Assembly: GCF_000963865.1 (NCBI RefSeq)
Contig: NZ_CP011071.1
Location: forward strand, 1,306,501 to 1,370,500
Direction of reading: 5' to 3'
Source of the DNA: Flagellimonas lutaonensis
GTDB taxonomy: Bacteria; Bacteroidota; Bacteroidia; Flavobacteriales; Flavobacteriaceae
Length of the DNA: 64,000 nucleotides
The translations under genes were made by a program, and so were the position numbers. Positions within the stretch are counted from its first letter, which is position 1. Each line of letters begins with the position of its first letter. The notes below the pieces were generated by a model that worked only from the letters and a program-made list of their open reading frames with translations, was not told the origin of the DNA and did not search any database. Shown one piece after another: positions 51,483 to 60,665 of this stretch.

Positions 51483-51676
51483 AAAACCTTGTTAAAGTAG
51501 AACGGGCTCGATTAAATCTTACCCAGGCTGAACTAGCAGAGAAATTGGGGGTTTCCAGACAAACTATTCATGCCATTGAAAAAAACAAATTCAATCCCTC
51601 CGTTGTTTTAGCCATAAAGATGGCTCGCTTGTTCAATTTATCAGTGGAAGAACTTTTTTTTATTGACGAAGAATAG
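51479..51676 (+). CDS. XRE-family helix-turn-helix regulator (YgzD-like)
   Basis: 65 residues starting with TTG at 51479, which overlaps the preceding stop (TTGA); relatives begin MKN(x)(I/V)KVERA, so this start is right in spite of the codon. The helix-turn-helix is LTQAELAEKLGVSRQTIHAIE. The short FNPSVVLAIKMARLFNLSVEELF tail is typical of this very small group. Probably represses its own operon, and its partner membrane protein may sense the signal. Overlaps the convergent glycosylase gene by 17 bases. Confidence 0.8.
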   Translation: MKNLVKVERARLNLTQAELAEKLGVSRQTIHAIEKNKFNPSVVLAIKMARLFNLSVEELFFIDEE

Positions 51677-52235
51677 TCTCAACTATTTTCTTTAAATGGG
51701 GTAAGATGTTTTCATCAAACCACGGGTTTTTGCTTAACCAAAACCTGTTTCGCGGCGATGGGTGGGGCAGTACAAAATAATCGGGCAAGTAGTTTTTATA
51801 ATTCTTGACTGTTTCGGTAAGGTTCTTTTCTTTTTTGTCGCCCAAATAATGGTGTTGAGCATATTGCCCGATCAGAATGATCAACTGCAAATTGGGCATT
51901 TGTTTTAGCAGCGGCCCATGCCATAATGGGGCACATTCGGGGCGTGGCGGCAAATCACCGGATTTCCCCTTTCCAGGGTAGCAAAAACCCATAGGAATCA
52001 ACGCTATCTTGGTTTCATCATAGAAATCCTCGTCGCTGACCCCCAGCCACTTTCTGAGTTGCTTTCCGCTGGGGTCATCCCACGGTACTCCTGTTTGGTG
52101 TACCTTTTTGCCCGGTGCCTGTCCGATGATAACGATTTTGGCTTCCTTATGGGCGGTAACAATGGGGCGAGGCCCCAAGGGCAGATGCTTTGTGCAAACA
52201 GTGCATCTTCTGATATCAGATAGCAGTTTTCGCAT
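51660..52235 (-). CDS. Uracil-DNA glycosylase family protein
   Basis: 191 residues. VIIGQAPGKKVHQTGVPWDDPSG matches the G-Q-A/D-P-x active-site loop; the C-terminal loop is LPHPSPRNRFW (HPSP-x-x-N). N-terminal Cys pair (CTVCTKHLPLGPRP) may resemble the Cys pattern of family 4-type enzymes, but only two are near each other here. Removes uracil or a related lesion from DNA. Start codon overlaps the rsmI stop by one base. Confidence 0.82.
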   Translation of the reverse strand: MRKLLSDIRRCTVCTKHLPLGPRPIVTAHKEAKIVIIGQAPGKKVHQTGVPWDDPSGKQLRKWLGVSDEDFYDETKIALIPMGFCYPGKGKSGDLPPRPECAPLWHGPLLKQMPNLQLIILIGQYAQHHYLGDKKEKNLTETVKNYKNYLPDYFVLPHPSPRNRFWLSKNPWFDENILPHLKKIVETILRQ

Positions 52236-52906
52236 TATTTCCTTCCCTCGACCACAATTACAAACTCCCCTTTGGGAGGATTTTCCATAAAATGCTGTAG
52301 TACCTCTGAAATGGTTCCACGAATGGTTTCTTCATATAGCTTGGTGAGCTCTCTTGAGACCGAAACGCGACGGTCTGCCCCAAAGTGTTCAACGAATTGG
52401 CCAAGGGTCTTGACCAGTTTATGGGGCGATTCATAAAACACCATGGTGCGGATCTCTTCGGCCAATTGTTGCAAGCGGGTCTGCCGCCCCTTTTTAATGG
52501 GCAGAAAACCCTCGAACACAAAACGATCGTTCGGCAGACCACTATTTACCAATGCCGGAACAAAAGCGGTGGCTCCCGGCAAACATTCTACGGCTACCTC
52601 GTATTCAAGACAGGCACGAACCAGTAAAAATCCGGGGTCAGAAATGGCGGGTGTACCAGCATCTGAGATAAGGGCATGGGTTTCGCCGGCCAGCATTCGA
52701 TCTACCAGCCCATTTACTGTTTTATGCTCGTTGTGCATATGGTGGCTCAGCATAGGGGTATTGATGTCGAAATGCTTTAGAAGCTTTCCACTGGTACGGG
52801 TATCTTCGGCAAGAATCAGGTCTGCCTCTTTCAGCACCGCTATGGCCCGAAGGGTCATATCCTCTAAATTACCGATAGGTGTCGGCACCACATACAGTTT
52901 TCCCAT
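52235..52906 (-). CDS. rsmI: 16S rRNA (cytidine1402-2'-O)-methyltransferase
   Basis: 223 residues. Tetrapyrrole methylase fold with the RsmI features: KLYVVPTPIGNLEDMTLRAI at the N-terminus, AEDTR, LISDAGTPAISDPG, and PGATAFVPALVNSGLP. Methylates C1402 in the 16S decoding centre using S-adenosylmethionine. A little shorter than E. coli RsmI (286) because the C-terminal helical part is missing, as in many Bacteroidetes. Upstream partner of the glycosylase gene. Confidence 0.92.
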   Translation of the reverse strand: MGKLYVVPTPIGNLEDMTLRAIAVLKEADLILAEDTRTSGKLLKHFDINTPMLSHHMHNEHKTVNGLVDRMLAGETHALISDAGTPAISDPGFLLVRACLEYEVAVECLPGATAFVPALVNSGLPNDRFVFEGFLPIKKGRQTRLQQLAEEIRTMVFYESPHKLVKTLGQFVEHFGADRRVSVSRELTKLYEETIRGTISEVLQHFMENPPKGEFVIVVEGRK

Positions 52907-52973
52907 TTTCTAAAAATAAAAAACCAACTACGCACCGGCAATTGGTCTTTTGTTTTTGAGCAAACTTTTAATG

Positions 52974-53660
52974 CTAAGAAAATTTTCGTGAGATAAGGGT
53001 CTTGAACCTTGTCTCGTATTCTTCCTTTCCTTCCCAATTATTGTATTCGGGCTTCACCATATTATCGATGAACGATAAGGATCGTTCTTCACTTTCAATG
53101 GTATTCAATTGCGAAATGACACGATTGTACTCTTCAACATTGTCATTGAACAAATGCTTCACGAAGGCAAGGCGGTCGTTGAGCCCAATTTGAAGTTTCT
53201 TGGTGTTCAGCTTATCGTTTAGCGATTTCTGCTTGGGTTTTTCGGTTTTGGTGTCGGGCACTTCAGGGGTCAAGATTTCCTTATCGCTTTTCATGTTGCC
53301 GGGCTTGGCGATGAAATCTGAAAAAATATGCTCAATGGCCTCACTGGGCATCTCAGAAACCATGTCTTTGATGGTCTGCATTCCCGGGGTGATGATATCT
53401 TCTTCGTGCGGGTTGGTCTCGGGTACAGAGGTGTTGCCGCTAAGAACGGAAGTGGCCATTTTTTCAAAGCGGGCCGCCAACACGTTTTTTGAAACATCAA
53501 TCTCGACATCGTTCAATTTTTCTTCAATAAACTTTAAAACTGCCAACTTTTCATAAAGATCCCTGGCCCTTTCGTAGAGGTCTGCCAACTGGTGGTCTTC
53601 TGTCGAAGTTATGATGTCGGTCGAAAGTTTTACAAGCTCTTCCCTAATCTTTCGTTTCAT
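52974..53660 (-). CDS. Conserved flavobacterial protein of unknown function
   Basis: 228 residues, no signal peptide or membrane helix. Two helical blocks (about 1-80 and 140-215) joined by a variable, proline- and lysine-rich linker (about 90-140). The C-terminal block reads LNDRLAFVKHLFNDNVEEYNR then VISQLNTIESEERSLSFIDN, which is a repeat-free, strongly conserved-looking helical segment. I know it only as a flavobacterial hypothetical protein. Divergent from thymidine kinase. Confidence 0.65.
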   Translation of the reverse strand: MKRKIREELVKLSTDIITSTEDHQLADLYERARDLYEKLAVLKFIEEKLNDVEIDVSKNVLAARFEKMATSVLSGNTSVPETNPHEEDIITPGMQTIKDMVSEMPSEAIEHIFSDFIAKPGNMKSDKEILTPEVPDTKTEKPKQKSLNDKLNTKKLQIGLNDRLAFVKHLFNDNVEEYNRVISQLNTIESEERSLSFIDNMVKPEYNNWEGKEEYETRFKTLISRKFS

Positions 53661-53816
53661 CTTTCTGGTTCTTTGTATAAATGTACTACCAAAATCCGTG
53701 CCCCGTTTTGAATAAAAGGTTAAAATTTACCGTTAACCGAGCATGGATTTTTTAGTAATTTTAGGTTCTTCTTTAATAGAAACGTAAAACGGCTTACTTT
53801 CGTTTAAAAGTACAAC

Positions 53817-54461
53817 ATGTTTCTCGAAAACACGGTCAATCATAAAGAACAGTTCGGGTGGATAGAGGTCATCTGTGGGTCTATGTTCTCAGGTAAGACC
53901 GAAGAGTTGATCCGACGGTTGAAACGTGCCCAATTTGCCAAGCAAAAGGTTGAAATATTCAAACCTATTGTTGATACTCGCTATAACGAGGAAATGGTGG
54001 TGTCCCATGATGCCAATGAAATTCGCTCTACCCCTGTGCCCGCTGCCGCAAACATACGGCTGTTGGCCGATGATTGTGATGTGGTCGGCATTGACGAGGC
54101 CCAGTTTTTTGATGATGAGATAGTTACCGTGTGCAACGATCTTGCCAATAGGGGGGTCCGTGTGGTGGTTGCGGGATTGGATATGGACTTTAAAGGAAAT
54201 CCGTTCGGGCCGATGCCTGCCTTAATGGCCACTGCCGAATATGTAACCAAGGTACATGCCGTGTGTACCCGCACCGGAAACCTTGCCAACTATAGTTTTC
54301 GAAAATCGAATGACGACAAACTGGTGCTTTTGGGCGAAACCGAAGAGTACGAGCCCTTGAGCCGGGCAGCATTCTACAAGGCCATGTTAAAAGAAAAACT
54401 GAATAAGATGGATGTCGAGGTGGAAGAAGTGGTAGCCAACAAAAAAGCTGCAAATGGGTAA
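53817..54461 (+). CDS. tdk: Thymidine kinase
   Basis: 214 residues, type II TK. Walker [19 protein letters not shown] at about 21-38; DEAQFFDDE with the Walker B; and the zinc-site and lid region (VCTRTGNL, a single Cys visible where two or more are usual). Phosphorylates thymidine for salvage. Ends in a short variable tail. Overlaps the alr start by 8 bases. Confidence 0.93.
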   Translation: MFLENTVNHKEQFGWIEVICGSMFSGKTEELIRRLKRAQFAKQKVEIFKPIVDTRYNEEMVVSHDANEIRSTPVPAAANIRLLADDCDVVGIDEAQFFDDEIVTVCNDLANRGVRVVVAGLDMDFKGNPFGPMPALMATAEYVTKVHAVCTRTGNLANYSFRKSNDDKLVLLGETEEYEPLSRAAFYKAMLKEKLNKMDVEVEEVVANKKAANG

Positions 54462-55560
54462 GATTGGCGAGACCACACTTGAAATTGACCTTACTGCACT
54501 CGAACACAATTTCAATCACCTAAAATTACGGTTGCAACCGAAGACCAAGTTTTTGGCGGTAGTAAAGGCCTTTGCCTATGGGAGTGATATGGTCGCCATT
54601 GCACAAAAGCTCGAAAATCTCGATGTAGATTATTTTGCGGTTGCATATGTAAAAGAAGGGAGGGTGTTGCGAGATGCCGGCATTACAAAGCCTATTTTGG
54701 TGTTGCACCCGCAGATAGCCAATTTGGGCGAAATGATAGACCGTTGTCTAGAACCCAGTCTTTACTCACCCAGAATGCTTCGTGAATTTCTAAAGGTCGC
54801 TTCAGAAAAAGAGCAAAAAAACTATCCGGTACACCTAAAATTCAACACGGGTTTAAACCGTTTGGGGTTTTGGTCAACAGACGTAGATTACATTCTTGAA
54901 CAATTGAAAGACAGGGATGCACTGAAGGTAATTTCTGTCTTTTCACACTTGGCCGCCTCAGAAGATTCCGGTGAGCGTGAATTCAGCCTTCGACAAATCG
55001 ACACTTTTAAAAGAATCAGTGTTGAAATCTCCCAGAAACTGGGTTATCAACCCATGCGCCATATATTGAACACCTCGGGAATCATCAACTACCCCGAAGC
55101 ACAGTTTGAAATGGTGCGCAGCGGAATCGGATTGTACGGTTATGGCAACGACCCCAAAGTTGACCCCCAGCTTCGCCCGGTAGCGACCCTAAAAACCATT
55201 ATCTCGCAATTGCACAAAATTGAGCCCGGCGAGAGCGTTGGGTACAACAGGGGCTTTGTCTCAGATGGCTACCGCATCACCGCGACCCTACCAATTGGCC
55301 ATGCCGATGGTATCGGCCGCCAATATGGGGGCGGTAAAACATTTGTTCTCATAAATGGTAAAAAGGCCCCGATCATAGGCAATGTGTGTATGGATATGAT
55401 TATGGTCGATGTCACGGATATCGACTGTAAGGAAGGAGATGAGGTTTTGGTATTTGGCGGTGATCTTTCGGCCGAGCAGTTTGCGAATACCGCCAATACC
55501 ATTTCGTATGAACTATTGACGGCCATATCACCCAGGGTACATCGTATCATTATTGTATAA
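54454..55560 (+). CDS. alr: Alanine racemase
   Basis: 368 residues. PLP lysine Lys38 in [10 protein letters not shown] (VKANAYGHG in most family members; here Ala-Phe-Ala). N-terminal [13 protein letters not shown] is the family start. The catalytic Tyr is in [10 protein letters not shown], and the C-terminal domain includes [11 protein letters not shown]. Makes D-alanine for peptidoglycan. The overlap with tdk suggests coupling. Confidence 0.92.
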   Translation: MGKIGETTLEIDLTALEHNFNHLKLRLQPKTKFLAVVKAFAYGSDMVAIAQKLENLDVDYFAVAYVKEGRVLRDAGITKPILVLHPQIANLGEMIDRCLEPSLYSPRMLREFLKVASEKEQKNYPVHLKFNTGLNRLGFWSTDVDYILEQLKDRDALKVISVFSHLAASEDSGEREFSLRQIDTFKRISVEISQKLGYQPMRHILNTSGIINYPEAQFEMVRSGIGLYGYGNDPKVDPQLRPVATLKTIISQLHKIEPGESVGYNRGFVSDGYRITATLPIGHADGIGRQYGGGKTFVLINGKKAPIIGNVCMDMIMVDVTDIDCKEGDEVLVFGGDLSAEQFANTANTISYELLTAISPRVHRIIIV

Positions 55561-55633
55561 AATCCTTAAAATGAGGGTAGACCACTTTTTTTTGGCTACA
55601 TTGCATACCAATAACCATTAATACTTTATTCAG

Positions 55634-56029
55634 ATGCTTAAAGAATTCAAGGATTTTGCCATGAAAGGAAACCTCGTCGACATCGCCGTTGGTTTCGTTA
55701 TGGGTGCTGCTTTTAACAAAGTGGTGGCCTCATTTACCGGAGGTATTGTCTCTCCATTGATCGGTCTATTGTTCGATGCCGATTTCAAAGATTTAAAATA
55801 CATAATCAAGGAAGGAACCATGAACGATGCAGGTGAAAAGGTGGGCGAAGTGGCTGTACTCTACGGCGATTTCATCACCAATGTAATCGACTTTATCATT
55901 GTGGCCTTTGTCATGTTCTTGATCGTGAAAGGTGTCAATAAGATGAAGAAAAAAGAAGAACCGGCACCCGATCCAGGGCCATCAGAAAAAGACCTTTTGA
56001 TGGAGATTCGGGATGCACTGAAAAAATAA
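55634..56029 (+). CDS. mscL: Large-conductance mechanosensitive channel MscL
   Basis: 131 residues. N-terminal amphipathic helix and TM1 with the gate: MLKEFKDFAMKGNLVDIAVGF ... VMGAAFNKVVASFTGG, TM2 IDFIIVAFVMFLIVKGVNKMK, and a cytoplasmic C-terminal helix. Opens under membrane tension to release solutes on osmotic downshock. A terminator lies 60-100 bases downstream. Confidence 0.95.
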   Translation: MLKEFKDFAMKGNLVDIAVGFVMGAAFNKVVASFTGGIVSPLIGLLFDADFKDLKYIIKEGTMNDAGEKVGEVAVLYGDFITNVIDFIIVAFVMFLIVKGVNKMKKKEEPAPDPGPSEKDLLMEIRDALKK

Positions 56030-56090
56030 TGTCCGTTCGGGCACGGCCCTGAAAAAATTCAGGGAAGGCCGCTACATCACGTTTAACCTA

Positions 56091-56135
56091 AACCGCCCTT
56101 CACTTCGACTATGCTCAGTGACAGGCGGTTTTTTT
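56091..56135 (+). terminator. mscL terminator containing a dispersed-repeat-like palindrome
   Basis: AACCGCC/GGCGGTT (56091-56097 with 56124-56130) followed by T7. Nested inside is a second stem TCACT/AGTGA around the sequence TTCGACTATGCTCAGTG. That inner sequence resembles a short element repeatedly seen between genes of many flavobacteria. Confidence 0.7.
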
Positions 56136-56283
56136 ATGAAGCCCAGTGTGCAGTATTCTCTGTAAGGAAAAGGCATGAGCATTTGTTTCAAATATAACTT
56201 ATTGTTGTATTTTTCTAAATTATTCAATTTTCATTTGCCCTTTCCGGCTTTGGCAGTACCTTTGGCTTCTCAAATCAAAAAAG

Positions 56284-57273
56284 ATGAAAGTAGCCGTTGT
56301 AGGTGCCACCGGAATGGTAGGCGAAGTAATGCTAAAAGTACTGGCCGAACGTAATTTTCCGATTACCGAATTGCTCTTGGTCGCCTCTGAGCGTTCCGTC
56401 GGCAAAAAACTGACCTTTAATGGAAAAGAACATACGGTCATCGGTTTGGCCGATGCGGTGGCTGCAAAGCCCCAAATAGCCATTTTTTCGGCTGGTGGCG
56501 ATACCTCGTTGGAATGGGCCCCAAAATTTGCAGAAGTAGGAACCACTGTGGTTGACAACTCTTCTGCATGGCGAATGGATCCCAGCAAAAAATTGGTGGT
56601 GCCCGAAATAAACGCCCATGTGCTCACCAAAGAAGACAAAATAATCGCCAACCCCAACTGTTCGACCATACAATTGGTCATGGCGCTGAACCCCCTGCAC
56701 AAAAAGTACAGAATGAAACGGGTCGTTGTCTCTACCTATCAATCCGTTTCGGGTACAGGCGTAAAGGCGGTGCAACAACTCGAAAACGAAATGGCGGGGG
56801 TGCAGGGCGAAATGGCCTACCCATACCCCATTAACCGAAACGCACTGCCCCATTGCGATGTATTCATGGAAAACGGCTACACCAAAGAAGAGATGAAACT
56901 TGCCCGAGAACCCCAAAAGATATTTGATGACCGCACCTTTTCGGTAACCGCCACAGCCGTACGCATTCCGACTTCAGGCGGGCATTCTGAGTCCGTCAAT
57001 GTGGAATTCCATAATGATTTTGACCTCTCTGAAGTGCGTCAACTGTTGAGTGAAACCCCAGGGGTGGTGGTGCAAGACAACCCTGAGACCAACACCTACC
57101 CCATGCCCATCTATGCACATGACCAAGATGAAGTCTTCGTGGGTCGTATTCGTCGCGACGAAACGCAGCGCAATACTCTCAATATGTGGATTGTCTCTGA
57201 CAACCTGCGCAAAGGTGCTGCAACCAATGCCGTACAGATTGCTGAATATTTGGTAGAGAAAGGCCTTGTGTAA
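56284..57273 (+). CDS. asd: Aspartate-semialdehyde dehydrogenase
   Basis: 329 residues. Rossmann start VAVVGATGMVGEVMLKVL, active-site Cys in NPNCSTIQLV, and the C-terminal AVRIPTSGGHSESVNV with the substrate-binding His. Reduces aspartyl phosphate to the semialdehyde for lysine/diaminopimelate, methionine and threonine. Stands alone, with intergenic inverted repeats on both sides. Confidence 0.94.
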   Translation: MKVAVVGATGMVGEVMLKVLAERNFPITELLLVASERSVGKKLTFNGKEHTVIGLADAVAAKPQIAIFSAGGDTSLEWAPKFAEVGTTVVDNSSAWRMDPSKKLVVPEINAHVLTKEDKIIANPNCSTIQLVMALNPLHKKYRMKRVVVSTYQSVSGTGVKAVQQLENEMAGVQGEMAYPYPINRNALPHCDVFMENGYTKEEMKLAREPQKIFDDRTFSVTATAVRIPTSGGHSESVNVEFHNDFDLSEVRQLLSETPGVVVQDNPETNTYPMPIYAHDQDEVFVGRIRRDETQRNTLNMWIVSDNLRKGAATNAVQIAEYLVEKGLV

Positions 57274-57277
57274 GATG

Positions 57278-57352
57278 GTCATTCCTGAATCCGCATGAAT
57301 CAAAAAAACATCGTTATTTTTCGTGATGGATTCCTGTTTTTGCGGGAATGAC
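57278..57352. repeat. Imperfect inverted repeat after asd
   Basis: GTCATTCC (57278-57285) and GGAATGAC (57345-57352) are perfect arms; GAATC and GATTC-like parts pair further in around CATCG ... GATG. Similar GTCATTCC-type palindromes occur as dispersed intergenic repeats in many bacteria. There is no T run, so it is not a simple terminator. Confidence 0.6.
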
Positions 57353-57444
57353 AAATCATGCGTTAAAAAAAGTTAACACTTTTCGGTATTGCTCTGACTT
57401 TCCTTGGTTTAATGGTATTTTAGCAAGACTAATTCCTATCGAAA

Positions 57445-59598
57445 ATGAGAAAAATAACCATCCTCGCGTCCGTTCTTATCTTTGCCGCCTGTAATATGGA
57501 AAAAAAGAGAGACCCTATTGTTGTGAACTATCCGGAAACCAAAAAAGTAGACACGGTTGACACGTATTTTGGAACCGAGGTGCCAGACCCGTATCGCTGG
57601 CTCGAAGACGACCGAAGTGCCGAGACCGAGGCTTGGGTAAAAACCCAGAACAATGTTACGTTTGGGTATCTTGACAGCATTCCCTTTCGTGATGACCTGA
57701 AGCAACGCTTGGAAAAAATATGGAACTACGAAAAACTAAGTTCGCCCTTTAAAGAAGGCAATTACACCTACTTCTATAAAAATGACGGACTTCAGAACCA
57801 ATATGTGGTCTACCGGAAAAAAGAAGACGGCGAAGCCGAGGTATTTCTAGACCCCAACACCTTCTCGGAAGATGGCACTACCTCTTTGATGGGCCTTAGC
57901 TTTACCAAAGATGGTTCAATGGCGGCCTACCTGATATCAGAGGGGGGCAGTGACTGGCGCAAGGCGGTCGTTATTGATGCCGAGAGCAGAGAGATTGTAG
58001 AAGACACCTTGGTCGATATCAAGTTCAGTGGCATTTCTTGGAAGGGCAATGATGGTTTCTTCTATTCAAGCTACGACAAGCCCAAGGGCAGCGAACTTTC
58101 GGCCAAGACCGATCAGCACAAACTATATTACCATAAACTGGGCACGCCCCAGTCAGAAGACGAGCTTATCTTCGGCGGCACACCCGAGCAAAAACACCGG
58201 TATGTAGGGGGCTATGTCTCTGAAGATGAAAAATATCTTTTTATTTCGGCATCCGTTTCCACTTCGGGCAATAAATTGTTCCTGAAAGATTTGACGGAGC
58301 CAAACAGCGAGTTGGTGACCATCGTAGGCGATACCGATTCAGACACTTATGTAATCGACAATGAGGGCTCCACCCTTTACCTGGTTACCAATCGTAATGC
58401 TCCCAATAAAAAAGTGGTGGTTGCCGATGCTGCCAATCCTTCCCCTGAGAACTGGAAAGACCTGATTCCCGAGACCGAGCACGTTTTAACGGCCGGTACC
58501 GGCGGAGGCTATTTCTTTGCCGAATACATGGTCGATGCCATCTCGAAAGTGTTGCAATACGACTATGAAGGCAATCTGGTTCGTGAAGTGGAATTGCCCG
58601 GTGTGGGAAGCGCAGGAGGTTTTGGTGGCAAAAAAGATGACAAGGAATTCTATTTTTCATTCACCAATTACAAGACCCCAGGATCATCATATAAATACAA
58701 TGTGGAAACCGGTGAGTACGAATTGTATTGGCAGCCTGACATTGATTTCAATCCTGATGATTATGAGTCGACACAGGTATTCTATACCTCTAAGGACGGT
58801 ACCAAGGTGCCCATGATCATCACCCACAAAAAAGGGATTGAACTCAACGGAAAGAACCCAACGATCCTATATGGTTACGGTGGCTTCAACATCAGCCTTA
58901 CGCCCTCTTTCAGTATTGTGAACGCCGTTTGGATGGAACAGGGCGGCGTGTATGCCGTACCCAATCTTCGCGGTGGGGGCGAATATGGAAAAAAGTGGCA
59001 CTTGGCGGGCACCAAAATGCAGAAACAAAATGTGTTCGATGATTTTATCGCCGCTGCCGAGTACCTTATAGAAAAGGGGTATACCTCAAAAGAATACCTG
59101 GCTATTCGCGGGGGATCCAATGGCGGTCTCTTGGTGGGTGCTACCATGACCCAGCGCCCAGACCTGATGCAGGTTGCGTTACCAGCCGTTGGTGTGTTGG
59201 ATATGCTCCGTTACCATACCTTTACCGCTGGTGCAGGCTGGGCCTACGACTACGGCACGGCTGAAGAAAGCAAAGAAATGTTCGAATACCTAAAAGGATA
59301 TTCCCCCGTTCACAACGTCAAGGAAGGGGTCGAATACCCTGCCACCCTGATCACAACGGGCGACCACGATGACCGTGTAGTACCCGCCCACAGCTTTAAG
59401 TTTGCCGCGGAACTACAAGAAAAACAGGCAGGCGACAATCCCGTGCTAATACGCATCGAGACCAAGGCAGGGCATGGCGCAGGCACCCCTGTAAGCAAGA
59501 CCATCGAGCAGTATGCCGATATTTTCGCCTTTACTTTGTACAACATGGGATATGATGAAATACCCAATCAAGCCGTGTTAAAAGAGTTTAAGGATTAG
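57445..59598 (+). CDS. Prolyl oligopeptidase family serine peptidase, lipoprotein
   Basis: 717 residues. Lipoprotein signal with lipobox FAAC (Cys16), so the enzyme is probably anchored in the periplasm or outer membrane. N-terminal [18 protein letters not shown] begins the beta-propeller part typical of prolyl oligopeptidases. The catalytic domain at the C-terminus has the nucleophile Ser in [10 protein letters not shown], Asp in DHDDRV and His in KAGHGAG. Cleaves short peptides after proline. Strong terminator 25 bases after the stop. Confidence 0.92.
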   Translation: MRKITILASVLIFAACNMEKKRDPIVVNYPETKKVDTVDTYFGTEVPDPYRWLEDDRSAETEAWVKTQNNVTFGYLDSIPFRDDLKQRLEKIWNYEKLSSPFKEGNYTYFYKNDGLQNQYVVYRKKEDGEAEVFLDPNTFSEDGTTSLMGLSFTKDGSMAAYLISEGGSDWRKAVVIDAESREIVEDTLVDIKFSGISWKGNDGFFYSSYDKPKGSELSAKTDQHKLYYHKLGTPQSEDELIFGGTPEQKHRYVGGYVSEDEKYLFISASVSTSGNKLFLKDLTEPNSELVTIVGDTDSDTYVIDNEGSTLYLVTNRNAPNKKVVVADAANPSPENWKDLIPETEHVLTAGTGGGYFFAEYMVDAISKVLQYDYEGNLVREVELPGVGSAGGFGGKKDDKEFYFSFTNYKTPGSSYKYNVETGEYELYWQPDIDFNPDDYESTQVFYTSKDGTKVPMIITHKKGIELNGKNPTILYGYGGFNISLTPSFSIVNAVWMEQGGVYAVPNLRGGGEYGKKWHLAGTKMQKQNVFDDFIAAAEYLIEKGYTSKEYLAIRGGSNGGLLVGATMTQRPDLMQVALPAVGVLDMLRYHTFTAGAGWAYDYGTAEESKEMFEYLKGYSPVHNVKEGVEYPATLITTGDHDDRVVPAHSFKFAAELQEKQAGDNPVLIRIETKAGHGAGTPVSKTIEQYADIFAFTLYNMGYDEIPNQAVLKEFKD

Positions 59599-59622
59599 GG
59601 ATATTTGAAATAATGTGATATT

Positions 59623-59653
59623 AAAATCCGTTTCTAATAGAAGCGGATTTTTT
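59623..59653 (+). terminator. Terminator of the prolyl oligopeptidase gene
   Basis: 13-bp stem (59623-59635 with 59639-59651, one G-U pair), AAT loop, ending in a T run. It sits 13 bases before the ABC ATPase start, separating the two transcripts. Confidence 0.8.
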
Positions 59654-59665
59654 CATGACCGAACA

Positions 59666-60649
59666 ATGCTCGAACTAAAAAACGTTTCATTCGCCTATCA
59701 CAAAAAACCAGTGCTCGACACCATTTCACTGCGGCTTGAACGGGGTGGGCACTTGGCCATTATGGGCGAAAGCGGTTCGGGCAAGAGCACCTTGCTCAAG
59801 GCCATTTACGGACTTTTGGAGTTGAAACATGGTGAGGTACACTGGAACGGCCATCAAGTATTGGGGCCAAACTTCACTCTTATTCCTGGCGAAAAGTACA
59901 TGAAATACGTTTCGCAAGATTTTGAGCTCATGCCCTTTACCACCGTTGGTGAGAACATCTCAGCACATCTATCTGCCTTTAATCTAGAAAAGCATGACCA
60001 ACGGGTTGCAGAACTGCTACAGGTCATCGAGATGGAAGATATGGGTGAGGTAAAGGTCAAAAACCTGAGCGGCGGTCAAAAACAACGCGTTGCACTGGCA
60101 CGGGCATTGGCACAAGAGCCTGAAATATTATTGCTGGACGAGCCTTTCAGTAACATCGATCAGTTTAAAAAGAACAAATTGCGGCATCGCCTTTTTCCAT
60201 ATTTAAGGGAAAAGAACATAACCGTGGTCACGGCCACCCATGACCCGGACGACGTGCTCTCATTTGCAGATGAGGTACTGATCCTGAAAGATGGGGAAGC
60301 CCTTGTTCAAGAAGCGACAACACAGCTGTACCACAACCCAAAATTACCCTACGTGGCAGGTTTGTTTGGCAGGGTGAACCATTTGCCCATAAAGCTCTTA
60401 AAAGACTATGCCAAGACCGAACATCAGGTATTGGCCTACCCGCACGAATTGCGGCTGGCCAAAAAATCTGGCTTCAAGGTGGTGGTGAAAGACTGTTTCT
60501 TTAAGGGCAGCCATTATCTTATCGAGGGCATTCGAGAAGACTCAGGACCTATTTTCTTTAATCATGATGAGCCTCTCGAAATAGGCCGTCTGGTGTATTT
60601 GAACATCGCCCTTCATATTATCAACAAACGATTGAATTTAGTAGGGTAA
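59666..60649 (+). CDS. ABC transporter ATP-binding protein
   Basis: About 327 residues from the ATG at 59666 (the longer frame runs through the upstream terminator). Walker A GESGSGKST, Q-loop QDFELMP, signature LSGGQKQRVALARAL, Walker B EILLLDEPFSNID, H-loop ATHD. A C-terminal part of ~95 residues after the ATPase resembles the regulatory TOBE-like domain of spermidine/iron-type importers. No permease gene is next to it, so the partner is elsewhere. Convergent with the FAD oxidoreductase gene. Confidence 0.87.
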   Translation: MLELKNVSFAYHKKPVLDTISLRLERGGHLAIMGESGSGKSTLLKAIYGLLELKHGEVHWNGHQVLGPNFTLIPGEKYMKYVSQDFELMPFTTVGENISAHLSAFNLEKHDQRVAELLQVIEMEDMGEVKVKNLSGGQKQRVALARALAQEPEILLLDEPFSNIDQFKKNKLRHRLFPYLREKNITVVTATHDPDDVLSFADEVLILKDGEALVQEATTQLYHNPKLPYVAGLFGRVNHLPIKLLKDYAKTEHQVLAYPHELRLAKKSGFKVVVKDCFFKGSHYLIEGIREDSGPIFFNHDEPLEIGRLVYLNIALHIINKRLNLVG

Positions 60650-60665
60650 GATGTAGCTTACGGCC

